Origin: Frateuria aurantia DSM 6220
GTDB lineage: Bacteria; Pseudomonadota; Gammaproteobacteria; Xanthomonadales; Rhodanobacteraceae
NCBI RefSeq assembly: GCF_000242255.2
Contig: NC_017033.1
Coordinates: 1,178,001-1,242,000 of the forward strand
DNA length: 64,000 bases
Direction of reading: 5' to 3'
A program made the position numbers and the translations under genes. Under the pieces are notes generated by a model. The model made no database searches, had not been told where the DNA came from, and worked only from the letters and a program-made list of their open reading frames with translations. Below are positions 17,964 through 26,510 of the stretch, in pieces (within the stretch, counting starts at the first letter, position 1; every line of letters begins with the position of its first letter).

Positions 17964-19085
17964 ATGCTGAACATAGGCATCAATGGTGGCGGGATCGGTG
18001 GCCTGGCGGCGGCGATCGCCTTGCAGGGTGCCGGACATCGGGTGACGATCTTCGAACAGGCCTCGCAATTCGGGCGGGTGGGGGCCGATATCAATCTGAC
18101 ACCGAACGCGGTGCGGGCGCTGGATGGACTGGGCGTAGGTGACCGGCTGCGGGAAACGGCCGCCTGGCCGACAGCTAGAATCAGCCGCGCCTGGGACACC
18201 GGCGAGCAGACTTCGTATCTGGAAATGGCCGGCAAGGCGGAGCGCGACTACGGGGCGCCGCAATTGACGATGCACCGGGCTGACGTCATTGCGGCCCTGG
18301 AAGAGGCCGTAGTCCCCGACAGTCTGCAGCTTGGCCGGCAGACGGTGGCCTATGAAGCGGATGCCTCGGCAGCCACGCTGGTGCTGGCCGATGGCAGTCG
18401 CCATCGTTTTGATCTGGTGGTGGGGGCGGACGGGATCCACTCCGGCCTGAGGCGCTTTCTGTTCGGCGAGGATCATCCCCAATTCACCGGCATCGTGTCC
18501 TATCGCGCGGTGATTCCGTCCGAGCGCCTGCCAGGGCTTGACCTGGGCGCTTTCGTGAAATGGTGGGGGCCCAGCGAAGATCTGCAGATCGTCAGTTTCC
18601 CGCTCAATCGCGGGCGCGAGATCTTTGTGTTTGCGACCACCGCACAGCCAGAGTGGTCGCAGGAGTCCTGGACGACCCCCGGCGATGCCGATGCCCTGCG
18701 GGCCCGCTACCGGGACTTTCATCCCCAGGCGCGTGCCTTGCTGCAGGCTTGCGATACGGTGCTGGCTTCGGCCCTGCATGTCCGCGATCCGCTGCCGGCC
18801 TGGAGCGGGCCGCATATGACCTTGCTGGGCGATGCCTGTCATCCGATGATGCCCTTCATGGCTCAGGGGGCCGGCATGGCCATCGAGGATGCCGTGGTGC
18901 TGGCCCGGTCGCTGGAAGGTCTGGCGCCGATGGAGGTCGAGGTTGGACTGGCGCGTTACGAGACGGCGCGACGCCAGCGTACCGCGAGCATCCAGATCGG
19001 ATCGCGCTGCAACCAGTGGTTGAAGGATGGCAGCAATGCCGACTGGGTCTACGGTTATGATGCCTGGCACGTGTCACTGAACTGA
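17964..19085 (+). CDS. FAD-dependent aromatic monooxygenase, NicC-like
   Basis: Group A flavoprotein hydroxylase of 373 aa. It has an N-terminal dinucleotide fold (G-I-N-G-G-G-I-G-G), the D-G motif V-V-G-A-D-G-I-H-S and the second FAD motif L-L-G-D-A-C-H-P-M. Segments such as V-K-W-W and the terminal W-V-Y-G-Y-D resemble 6-hydroxynicotinate 3-monooxygenase (NicC), so an N-heteroaromatic or phenolic carboxylate is a plausible substrate. This is family-level inference, and no other nicotinate catabolic genes are present. ATG 17964 follows GGGGAGG. The IclR gene downstream and the operator upstream suggest substrate-responsive control. Confidence 0.82.
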   Translation: MLNIGINGGGIGGLAAAIALQGAGHRVTIFEQASQFGRVGADINLTPNAVRALDGLGVGDRLRETAAWPTARISRAWDTGEQTSYLEMAGKAERDYGAPQLTMHRADVIAALEEAVVPDSLQLGRQTVAYEADASAATLVLADGSRHRFDLVVGADGIHSGLRRFLFGEDHPQFTGIVSYRAVIPSERLPGLDLGAFVKWWGPSEDLQIVSFPLNRGREIFVFATTAQPEWSQESWTTPGDADALRARYRDFHPQARALLQACDTVLASALHVRDPLPAWSGPHMTLLGDACHPMMPFMAQGAGMAIEDAVVLARSLEGLAPMEVEVGLARYETARRQRTASIQIGSRCNQWLKDGSNADWVYGYDAWHVSLN

Positions 19086-19120
19086 GTCCGGTGGCGGATC
19101 TTCCCTTGCCGGAGTCTTGA

Positions 19121-19873
19121 ATGACGGAACACTCGGTCGCGACAAATAGCGTGGAGCGTTCATTCAGGGTGCTGCGTTTTCTTGCCGAAGGCGGCAGCAC
19201 CGCCAATCTGAGCGAAGCCGCGCGAAGCCTGGATGTGAATCGGGTCAGTTTGATGCGGTTGCTGGAAACGCTGGAGGGCTGTGGCATGCTGGTGGCGCTG
19301 CCGCAGGGCGGGCATCGTCTGGGGCTGGCCTTTCTCAGCCTGGCCGCCACGGCGGCGGATGGTTTCGATCTGACGGCGCGTGCCCGGTGGGTGTTGCCTG
19401 AGCTGGCGCGAAAGACCGGCATGACGGCTTATCTGGTCGTGCGTGACGAGGCCGATATCGTGTATCTGCAACGCGAGATACCGGATACGCCGCTGATCAG
19501 CCGGGTCCGCACCGGCAGTCGACTGCCGGCTTATTGCGCCACGCCGGGACTGGCGATGCTGGCGGCGATGCCGGATGAGCTGGTGGCGGCGCTGCATGCC
19601 CGTCACTGGCAGGGTGAGGACGCCCCGGCACAGGATGAGCTGCTGGCAAGGCTGGAGCAGATTCGCACTGCCGGCTGCGTCTGGAGCTGGTCCGGTCTCG
19701 AGCCGGGCATCGATGCCTGCGCGGCCGTGATCCGCAGCCGGCGTGGCGAGGTGCTGGGCGCATTGAGCGTGGCCGGCCCCCACCATGTGCTGGCCGATGA
19801 TCCGAAGCGGATCGTAGGTATCCAGACGGATGTCATGCTTGCGGCCGAGCAACTCGGGGCATCGTCATTCTGA
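19121..19873 (+). CDS. IclR-family transcriptional regulator
   Basis: Protein of 250 aa with an N-terminal winged helix (residues ~10-65, V-E-R-S-F-R-V-L-R-F-L, then V-N-R-V-S-L-M-R-L-L). The C-terminal IclR effector domain contains G-M-T-A-Y-L-V-V-R and S-R-L-P-A-Y-C-A-T-P-G-L-A. It follows the monooxygenase by 35 bases in the same direction and likely shares its transcript. It is therefore probably autoregulated through the TGTTCA sites at 17912-17946. An imperfect terminator-like dyad (CGTCGGC 19881, GCCGACG 19897) lies just after the stop but lacks a T run. Confidence 0.9.
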   Translation: MTEHSVATNSVERSFRVLRFLAEGGSTANLSEAARSLDVNRVSLMRLLETLEGCGMLVALPQGGHRLGLAFLSLAATAADGFDLTARARWVLPELARKTGMTAYLVVRDEADIVYLQREIPDTPLISRVRTGSRLPAYCATPGLAMLAAMPDELVAALHARHWQGEDAPAQDELLARLEQIRTAGCVWSWSGLEPGIDACAAVIRSRRGEVLGALSVAGPHHVLADDPKRIVGIQTDVMLAAEQLGASSF

Positions 19874-20140
19874 ACCCGATCGTCGGCCTGAATCTTGCCG
19901 ACGTGCTCCATGCTTGCCTTGCCGCTTGTGGATGCAGTCAGGTGTGCCTGACGGTCAAGCAGGCATGGTATCGACGGTCCTTGATGGCGAACAGCTACGG
20001 AGTGGATACGAGCGACCATCTTCGACGGGCGCCTCGCAGGCCTGGCCGATGCTCAGGCCATGACGCCGCGAGGCCGGTCGTTGCAAGGATCCGGCCTCCG
20101 GCAAAGCGTTTGTCTCGCCCGAGGCAGGATGGGCACTGGA

Positions 20141-21901
20141 TTACCAGGGCTTGGGTATGGGGGCATGGCGGGCCTGCTGCTGCCTTAGCCATTGCTGGTA
20201 GCGGGTGATGCCCGGCTGATCGCGCAACAGTTCGGAGTGTGGATCGACGATCAGCAGCTCTCCGGCCGGCACATGCAGGCTCACCGGGCCATGACTCATG
20301 TCGATTTGCCGGAACTGCTGGCCGATCTGCAGTTCGACCGGCATCGGAAACGGCGTATTGCTCCCGGTGTGCCAGGCCAGTGTCAGCGTATCGCCCTGGC
20401 GCTGCAGATCCAGTCTGGGCAAGGCGGCCTGGTACAGATAGACCTGGAAGAACCAGTCCAGCGATCTGCCGGTGACCTGATCCACGATCCGGATGAAGTC
20501 ATGCGTATCGGCATAGCGGTTGCTGAAATTGCCGGGCCGTGGGTCGGCTCGACCGTAGACCAGCCGGCGAATGGATTCGAAGAAGGCCTGATCGCCGATC
20601 AGATGGCGCAGGCTGTGCAGCATCAAGGAGCCCTTGTAATAGATGTCATTGCCGGGGCCGCGTTTGGCATCATAGACCTGGGCCTCGGTCTGGCTGTGTC
20701 CGGACACGATCGGCACACGGTTGGTGACCATCACCCGCTCGCTCTGCAGCATGGCGAAATAGGCCATGTCACCGCGCAGATACTGGCCGTACAGCGGCTG
20801 CATATAGGTGGCAAAGGCCTCGTGGATCCACATGTCGTCCCAGTCGGCATTGGTGACCTGGTTGCCGAACCACTCATGCGAGAATTCATGCTGCATCAGC
20901 CAGTCGAAGCCATAAGGGCTCTGGGCATAGCCATTGCCGTAGGCATTGATGGTCTGGTGTTCCATGCCTTCGTACGGGGTTTCCACCACGCCCACTTTTT
21001 CATCGCCGAAGGGATAGGGGCCGATTTCCCCTTCAAAGAAATCCAGCATGGTCGGAATTTCGGCAAACAGCTTGCGGGCCTGGTCTTCATGACCGCGCAG
21101 GTACCAGAACTGCAAAGGGATCGTATTGCCGTAGCGGCTGTGATAATCGCTCTTCAGCTTCGCGAACGGGCCGACATTGAGCGTCACGCCATAGGTGTTG
21201 GGGGCTTTGATCTGCCAGTGCCAGGTGCGCATCGCTCCTTCGTTGCGGACGTCGATCAGGCGTCCGTTGCCGGGTGCGGCGAGATCCCCGGGAATGGTGA
21301 CCCAGGTATCGACCAGGGCGGGCTTGCCCTCCGGGTGGTCGATGCACGGCCAGAAAATATCGCAGCCTTCGCCCTCGACGGCCGTCCCCATCCAGGGCTT
21401 GCCGTCAGCGGTATGGCTCCAGACAAAGCCGCCATCCCAGGGGGCGTGCCTGGCTTCCAGCGGATGGCCGGCGTAGTGGATCTCGACATGGATATGCTGG
21501 CCTGCAGCGACGGGGGCAGGCAGCTGGATGCTCAGCAGCCCTTCGGGGTTGGACCAGGCCGATGTGGCCAGGTTGCGGCCATCCAGGCGGATGGCGCTGA
21601 TGGCCAGATTGCGATCCAGATTCAGCTGCAGCTGGTTCAAGGGCTGCACGGCCGTGAAACTGAGCTCGGCGCGTGCCTGCAGGCGATGGTTTTGCAGGTC
21701 GGGGATGAAATGCAGCTCCGCGTGGTCGAAATGCACGGCGCGCTGGGCAGGCGTCATCGCCAACCCGGACTCCAGGGTCTGCGCCGAAGGCGGCGCCATG
21801 GCGCCGGCAGTCGCAGGGGCTTCGGCAGCAACGCCGGTGCCAGTACCCAGCAGGCCAAGCAGCGCTGTTCCGAGATGGCAGGCAAGACGATTCAAGAGCA
21901 T
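20141..21901 (-). CDS. Secreted M1-family metallo-aminopeptidase
   Basis: Zinc aminopeptidase of 586 aa with a signal peptide (first ~28 residues, M-L-L-N-R-L-A to V-A-A-E-A), so probably periplasmic or secreted. The zinc site is H-E-F-S-H-E-W followed 18 residues later by the third ligand in H-E-A-F. The substrate-recognition motif, usually G-A-M-E-N, reads G-M-E-H, as in the ColAP/LTA4-hydrolase-like branch. The start was moved from 21955 to 21901 because only that gives a clean signal peptide. It has no co-oriented neighbour and is convergent with the IclR gene. Confidence 0.9.
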   Translation of the reverse strand: MLLNRLACHLGTALLGLLGTGTGVAAEAPATAGAMAPPSAQTLESGLAMTPAQRAVHFDHAELHFIPDLQNHRLQARAELSFTAVQPLNQLQLNLDRNLAISAIRLDGRNLATSAWSNPEGLLSIQLPAPVAAGQHIHVEIHYAGHPLEARHAPWDGGFVWSHTADGKPWMGTAVEGEGCDIFWPCIDHPEGKPALVDTWVTIPGDLAAPGNGRLIDVRNEGAMRTWHWQIKAPNTYGVTLNVGPFAKLKSDYHSRYGNTIPLQFWYLRGHEDQARKLFAEIPTMLDFFEGEIGPYPFGDEKVGVVETPYEGMEHQTINAYGNGYAQSPYGFDWLMQHEFSHEWFGNQVTNADWDDMWIHEAFATYMQPLYGQYLRGDMAYFAMLQSERVMVTNRVPIVSGHSQTEAQVYDAKRGPGNDIYYKGSLMLHSLRHLIGDQAFFESIRRLVYGRADPRPGNFSNRYADTHDFIRIVDQVTGRSLDWFFQVYLYQAALPRLDLQRQGDTLTLAWHTGSNTPFPMPVELQIGQQFRQIDMSHGPVSLHVPAGELLIVDPHSELLRDQPGITRYQQWLRQQQARHAPIPKPW

Positions 21902-22048
21902 GCATCCATGGTGAGAGGGGAGTCCGATACTAATCCGGTTGCGACATGGACTCATCGGTCATTGGTCATGACTTGCTGCTGCGGGCCCGCGGCGCATCGG
22001 GTCGAATGATCCGCGATAATGCGCGATTGCAGGGAATGGAGAAATGAC

Positions 22049-23236
22049 ATGGCACAGTTGCAGACGGATGTCGTGATTGTCGGCGCCGGCGCGGCCGGCC
22101 TGATGTGCGCGCTGACCGCGGGGGCCCGCGGCAGGCGGGTGGTCGTGCTGGATCATGCCAATCGCGCAGGCAAGAAGATCTTGATGTCGGGAGGCGGGCG
22201 CTGCAATTTCACCAATCTCGATGTCAGACCGGGACATTATCTGTCTGCCAATCCGCATTTCGTGAAGTCGGCCTTGGCGCGCTATACGCCCTGGGACTTT
22301 ATCGCGATGGTCGATCGCCATGGCATTGCCTGGCATGAAAAAGAGGCCGGCCAGCTGTTTTGCGATGACTCCTCGAAACAGATCCAGCAGATGCTGCTGA
22401 GCGAATGCGCCCAGGTCGGGGTTAGGATCGAACTGGGCTGCAGCGTGAGCGCGGTCGAGACCGGTGGTCCGGGCTTCAAGTTGGAAACCACGCGCGGCAG
22501 CTGGTTGTGCAGCTCGCTGGTGGTCGCCACGGGAGGCCTGTCGATTCCCAGCATGGGGGCTTCAGGCTGGGGCTATCAGCTGGCTCGTCAGTTCGGCCAT
22601 GAACTGGTGCCGACCCGTGCCGCGCTGGTGCCGCTGACCTTGAGCGGACGCCCGCTGGACGACTATGCCGATCTGGCCGGATTGGCGGTGGATCGGGTCG
22701 GAGCCAGTGTCGGCAGCATGCGTTTCGATGGCGGCCTGCTGTTTACCCACCGCGGGCTGAGTGGTCCCCCGATTCTGCAGATTTCGTCCTATTGGCAGCC
22801 AGGCGATGCGCTGAGCCTGGATTTCGTGCCGGACAGGGATATGGCTGAATGGCTGGCCGGTCAGCGTCAGGCGAGGCCGGCGGTAGAGTTGAAGACGGTG
22901 CTGGCGGACTGTCTGCCCAGGCGGCTGGCCCAACGGTTGTGCGATCTGGGATCGGGCAATCGCCTTCTGCGGCAATACGATGCCAAGGAACTGGCGGCAC
23001 TGGGGCGGAAACTGCATGCGTGGCCCGTGGTCGCCAGCGGCACCGAAGGCTGGCGCACAGCCGAGGTGACATTGGGTGGTGTCGATACGGGGGAGCTGTC
23101 GTCCTCCACCATGGAATCCAGGCGGGTAAAGGGCCTGCATTTCATCGGCGAAGTGGTGGATGTGACCGGGCATCTCGGGGGCTACAACTTCCAGTGGGCC
23201 TGGGCTTCGGGACATGCCGCCGGTGAAGTGGTGTGA
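22049..23236 (+). CDS. HI0933/BaiN-like FAD-dependent oxidoreductase (YhiN family)
   Basis: Flavoprotein of 395 aa, the usual length of the HI0933 family. The N-terminal FAD fold is V-I-V-G-A-G-A-A-G-L-M, followed by the family hallmark G-K-K-I-L-M-S-G-G-G-R-C-N-F-T-N. The C-terminal end F-I-G-E-V-V-D-V-T-G-H-L-G-G-Y-N-F-Q closes the FAD site. The physiological reaction is unknown; some homologues reduce steroid intermediates. GGAGAAA (22038-22044) sets the ATG at 22049 rather than an earlier frame start. Confidence 0.88.
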   Translation: MAQLQTDVVIVGAGAAGLMCALTAGARGRRVVVLDHANRAGKKILMSGGGRCNFTNLDVRPGHYLSANPHFVKSALARYTPWDFIAMVDRHGIAWHEKEAGQLFCDDSSKQIQQMLLSECAQVGVRIELGCSVSAVETGGPGFKLETTRGSWLCSSLVVATGGLSIPSMGASGWGYQLARQFGHELVPTRAALVPLTLSGRPLDDYADLAGLAVDRVGASVGSMRFDGGLLFTHRGLSGPPILQISSYWQPGDALSLDFVPDRDMAEWLAGQRQARPAVELKTVLADCLPRRLAQRLCDLGSGNRLLRQYDAKELAALGRKLHAWPVVASGTEGWRTAEVTLGGVDTGELSSSTMESRRVKGLHFIGEVVDVTGHLGGYNFQWAWASGHAAGEVV

Positions 23237-23312
23237 ACTTGGCGCGGCATCCACACCGGCTATGATAGAACGTCGTCCAGCCATTCCCGCGCAACGAGGA
23301 GAGCCAACGTTT

Positions 23313-24203
23313 ATGAAAGTCGGATTTGTCGGTCTTGGCGTCATGGGACGGGGCATGGCCTCGCAGCTGCTGAAGGCGGGCCACGAGGTCTGGCTGTGGA
23401 ACCGTTCACCGCGTGCCATCGAGGCGCTGGTGGCCGAAGGCGCCCATGCAGCCACCGATCCGCTGAAGCTGCTGGCCGAGGTCGAGGTGGTCCACAGCAT
23501 GCTGGCCAACGACCAGGCGGTGCGGCAGGTGCTGCTGACCCCGCCGGTGCTGGAAGCGCTGCGCGGCAAGGTCCACGTCAATCATGCGACCATTTCCATC
23601 GAGCTGGTCCGCGAGCTGGTCAAGGCCCATGTCGCACACCAGGCGACCTATGTGGCCGCACCGGTCTTCGGGCGTCCTGACGTGGCAGCCGCCGGTCGTC
23701 TGAACATGCTGGCGGCCGGGCCGGCCGAGGCGGTGGCCAAGGTGCGTCCGCTGCTGGAAGTGATGAGCGCCAAGGTCTGGCCGATGGGCGACTTGCCGGA
23801 GAGAGCCCATATCACCAAGATCGCCGGCAATCTGATGCTGGCCTCGGCGATCGGCAGCATGGCCGAAGCTTCGGCGCTGACCCGGGCCTACGGTGTCAGT
23901 GCCGCGGATTTTCTGGACGTGATGACGCGAACCCTGTTCGCGGCACCGGCCTATCAGGGCTACGGCAAGATGATTGCCGAAGAACACTACCAGCCGGCCG
24001 GTTTCGCGATGGCCCTGGGCTACAAGGATGTCGGTCTGGGCCTGGCTGCCGCTTCGGCCGAGCAGGTACCGATGCCGATCGCCGGAGTGTTGCGGGATGC
24101 CTTGCTGGAGGCCATGGCGGCCGGTGACGGCGAGCTGGACTGGGCCGCTCTGGCCAAGGTGGCGGCTGCCCGCGCGCATCTGCAGCAGCGCGGCAAGGCC
24201 TGA
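23313..24203 (+). CDS. Beta-hydroxyacid dehydrogenase family oxidoreductase
   Basis: NAD(P)-dependent enzyme of 297 aa related to 3-hydroxyisobutyrate dehydrogenase and GLYR1. The Rossmann motif G-L-G-V-M-G-R-G-M starts at residue 7. The substrate motif is degenerate at the usual D-A-P-V-S-G site (A-A-P-V-F-G), and the catalytic lysine lies in K-I-A-G-N-L. The atypical substrate loop means the substrate is not predictable; imine reductase-like activity is another possibility. ATG 23313 follows GAGGAGAG. It is separated by 76 bases from the flavoprotein gene and may be co-transcribed with it. Confidence 0.85.
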   Translation: MKVGFVGLGVMGRGMASQLLKAGHEVWLWNRSPRAIEALVAEGAHAATDPLKLLAEVEVVHSMLANDQAVRQVLLTPPVLEALRGKVHVNHATISIELVRELVKAHVAHQATYVAAPVFGRPDVAAAGRLNMLAAGPAEAVAKVRPLLEVMSAKVWPMGDLPERAHITKIAGNLMLASAIGSMAEASALTRAYGVSAADFLDVMTRTLFAAPAYQGYGKMIAEEHYQPAGFAMALGYKDVGLGLAAASAEQVPMPIAGVLRDALLEAMAAGDGELDWAALAKVAAARAHLQQRGKA

Positions 24204-24263
24204 TCCGTTCTTTCGGCGGAGCCGGAGCGGCCCGTCACGGCCAGCGCCGGTTCCGCTGGAGTT

Positions 24264-25154
24264 TCAGGCGGGCAGCGGCCAGTGCAGCTGACCTTCGATC
24301 ACGGTACGCGTGGCGCCGCCCACCCAGATTCCATCATCGGCGATGACGACCTGCAGGGCGGCATCATGGCCGATCTCCCGGCCCTGACTGACCTGGTAGC
24401 CATGGGACAGGGGGCCTTCGGGCTCCGCATGTCGCAGATACCAGGCCAGGACGCCATTGGCCGCGCCCGAGGCCGGATCTTCCTGGATGCCGGCCCCGGC
24501 CGCGAAGGCGCGCACTGCCACTTGATGACCGGCCCGGTCCTCCGAGGCCCGGGCGAAGGCGCAGATGCCCATGCTCTGGCTGATCTCGGCCAGTGCACGA
24601 ATGGCGTTGTGATCGGGTTGCCACTGGCGCAGTTCGGTTTCGCTGGCACATTCGACCAGCCACCAGCGTCGGCCGCCATCAACCAGGGCCGGGGGCAGCC
24701 GGCCACCACGGATGCCGGCCAGGGCCAGCTGCAGCTCGGTCGGAAGGGGCTGGTGCCCGGTCACCTCGGTGGCCGGTGGCGCCTTCAGCAGCAGCTGACG
24801 GTGCCCGTCGCGATGCTGCAGTTTGATCGGCAGCAGCCCTTGCGCGCATTGCTGGACCAGCTCGCCCTCGACTGGTTGGGCCAGTCCCCATTCCAGGGCG
24901 ATATGGGCACTGCCTACGCTGGGATGCCCGGCGAAGGGTATTTCCCGCCCGGGCGTGAAAATGCGGACGCGATAGCTGGCGGCGCTGTCTTCCGGAGGCA
25001 GCAGAAAAGTGGTTTCGACCAGATTGTTCCAGCGTGCGAAATGCTGCATGGCCTCGGTGCTCCAGCCCTCGGCACCGGCGACGACGCCGAGGTGGTTGCC
25101 ACCGCCCAGGCCGTGGGTGAATACATCCAGATGGGCATAACGCAGGATACTCAT
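24264..25154 (-). CDS. PhzF-family isomerase/epimerase-like protein
   Basis: Protein of 296 aa with the two-fold diaminopimelate-epimerase-like architecture. The conserved glutamate used by PhzF lies in N-L-V-E-T-T-F-L. The first-half signature is F-A-G-H-P-S-V-G and the second-half signature is E-D-P-A-S-G-A-A. No phenazine genes are present, so a role in phenazine synthesis is unlikely; most genomes carry such orphan members of unknown substrate. The start at 25154 (M-S-I-L-R-Y) fits the family, whereas the longer frame to 25259 would overlap upstream sequence. Confidence 0.87.
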   Translation of the reverse strand: MSILRYAHLDVFTHGLGGGNHLGVVAGAEGWSTEAMQHFARWNNLVETTFLLPPEDSAASYRVRIFTPGREIPFAGHPSVGSAHIALEWGLAQPVEGELVQQCAQGLLPIKLQHRDGHRQLLLKAPPATEVTGHQPLPTELQLALAGIRGGRLPPALVDGGRRWWLVECASETELRQWQPDHNAIRALAEISQSMGICAFARASEDRAGHQVAVRAFAAGAGIQEDPASGAANGVLAWYLRHAEPEGPLSHGYQVSQGREIGHDAALQVVIADDGIWVGGATRTVIEGQLHWPLPA

Positions 25155-25285
25155 GGGGCAGTCCGCCTCGGTCCGTGGGCTCGAAGCTCCCGATGATAGC
25201 GCGGAGCGGCGGATCGGAGCAGTCGACAAGGCGTGGAGCGCTTGCCACACTTGCCCCACTTTCGATTCTGGAAAATCTCGCGCGC

Positions 25286-25903
25286 ATGCTGGTTACTCTG
25301 TGCATCATCGCGGTGACCTCGCTGGTCACCTATCTGTCCTTCAACAATGCCAAGCTGGGTGAGGACCTGATCCTGTGGCCGCCGGCCATCTCCCGCAGTC
25401 GCGAGTATTACCGGCTGGTGACCTACGGTCTGGTTCATGCCGATGTGCAGCATGTGTTTTTCAACATGTTGACGCTGTTCTTTTTCGGCCGGGCGCTGGA
25501 GCCTTTCTTCGGGATGATCATGGGCGCGACCGGTTTCGCGCTGTTCTATATCGGTGCGCTGGTAGTCTCCGTGCTGCCCTCGTATCTGCAGAACCGCAAC
25601 AACCCGCGCTATCGCTGCCTGGGGGCTTCAGGCGCGGTGTCGGCGGTGATGTTCGCTTTTATCCTGCTGCAGCCATGGTCCAAGATCTTCGTGCTGTTCA
25701 TTCCGCTGCCGGCCATCATGTATGCCGTGCTGTACGTAGCCTATTCGGTGATGATGAGCAAACAGGGCGGGGATGATGTCAATCATGGCGCGCACCTGTG
25801 GGGCGCGGCGTATGGCGTGCTGTTCACCTTGGCGATGAGTCCCGCGATCCTGCCGATGTTTCTGCGCCAGTTGGCTCACCCGCAGTGGGGTTTTGGTCCC
25901 TGA
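25286..25903 (+). CDS. Rhomboid-family intramembrane serine protease
   Basis: Polytopic protease of 205 aa with about six membrane helices. The H-A-D-V-Q-H-V-F-F-N-M stretch (51-61), the nucleophile S115 in G-A-S-G, and the catalytic H170 in G-A-H-L-W-G are all present. The family cleaves membrane-anchored substrates within the bilayer; the substrate here is unknown. ATG 25286 (M-L-V-T-L-C-I-I-A-V) starts directly at helix 1 and matches xanthomonad homologues; the longer frame from 25175 adds a polar stretch without support. It is divergent from the phzF-like gene. Confidence 0.85.
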   Translation: MLVTLCIIAVTSLVTYLSFNNAKLGEDLILWPPAISRSREYYRLVTYGLVHADVQHVFFNMLTLFFFGRALEPFFGMIMGATGFALFYIGALVVSVLPSYLQNRNNPRYRCLGASGAVSAVMFAFILLQPWSKIFVLFIPLPAIMYAVLYVAYSVMMSKQGGDDVNHGAHLWGAAYGVLFTLAMSPAILPMFLRQLAHPQWGFGP

Positions 25904-26014
25904 ACCGAAGATGGCGGCGATACGCTCGTGCGGCGGCCGGCTCAGGGCCGATTCAAGCCCTGAGGCCTATGGTGGCGCCCTGAGAGGACTGATGCACGGT
26001 CCATGGAGTCTATC

Positions 26015-26464
26015 GTGAACAAGTGGCGGATTTCCTTGCTGGCATTGATCATCGCCCTGGGTCTGGCCGGTTGCGATGACTATGGCGGCTACAGTTATGT
26101 ACGCCCGGATGCAGTCAACGGGCCGGCCTATTACGGTGCCGACCCGGCGGCCTATGGCTACGCGGTCCCGGTCGGCGGCTATTACGACGGCTACTACGGT
26201 GGGTATGGTGGTGGTTACTACGGCGGCGCCTATCCCGTGATCATAGGCGGCGGCGGTTACTGGCATGGTCGGCCGCCTCGTGGCGGATGGCACGGCCCCG
26301 GCCCGGGAGGTTGGCATGGTGGTGGCCGCCCGCCAGGTGGAGGTTGGCATGGCGGCCGCCCGGGCGGTGGCTGGCATGGTGGTGGAGGCCCGGGCGGCGG
26401 TCATGGCGGTGGAGGACATGGCGGCGGCCACGGTGGCGGCCATGGTGGAGGTCGTGGACATTGA
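26015..26464 (+). CDS. Glycine/histidine-rich lipoprotein
   Basis: Small protein of about 149 aa. The signal sequence ends in the lipobox L-A-G-C, so it should be lipidated and exported. Residues after ~30 are Y/G rich (G-G-Y-Y-D-G-Y-Y-G). From about residue 88 the rest is almost only G, H, P, W and R in repeats of the form G-G-W-H-G-G and G-G-H-G-G. Such a region could bind metal ions or act as a surface spacer, but no function is recognised. GTG 26015 is preferred because GGAG (26004-26007) precedes it; ATG 26003 overlaps that site. The next lipoprotein gene starts 46 bases downstream. Confidence 0.7.
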   Translation: MNKWRISLLALIIALGLAGCDDYGGYSYVRPDAVNGPAYYGADPAAYGYAVPVGGYYDGYYGGYGGGYYGGAYPVIIGGGGYWHGRPPRGGWHGPGPGGWHGGGRPPGGGWHGGRPGGGWHGGGGPGGGHGGGGHGGGHGGGHGGGRGH

Positions 26465-26510
26465 GTCTGTGCTCCCCACGACGAGTTTCTGAAGGTCGGC
26501 GCTTTCCGTC

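Noticed and set aside
20192-22009. 605-codon open frame antisense to the M1 aminopeptidase
   Set aside because: The minus-strand gene has the full HExxH zinc site and a signal peptide; the plus-strand product has no recognisable features.
24264-25154. Phenazine biosynthesis locus
   Set aside because: Only a lone PhzF-fold protein is present; no other phz genes are nearby.
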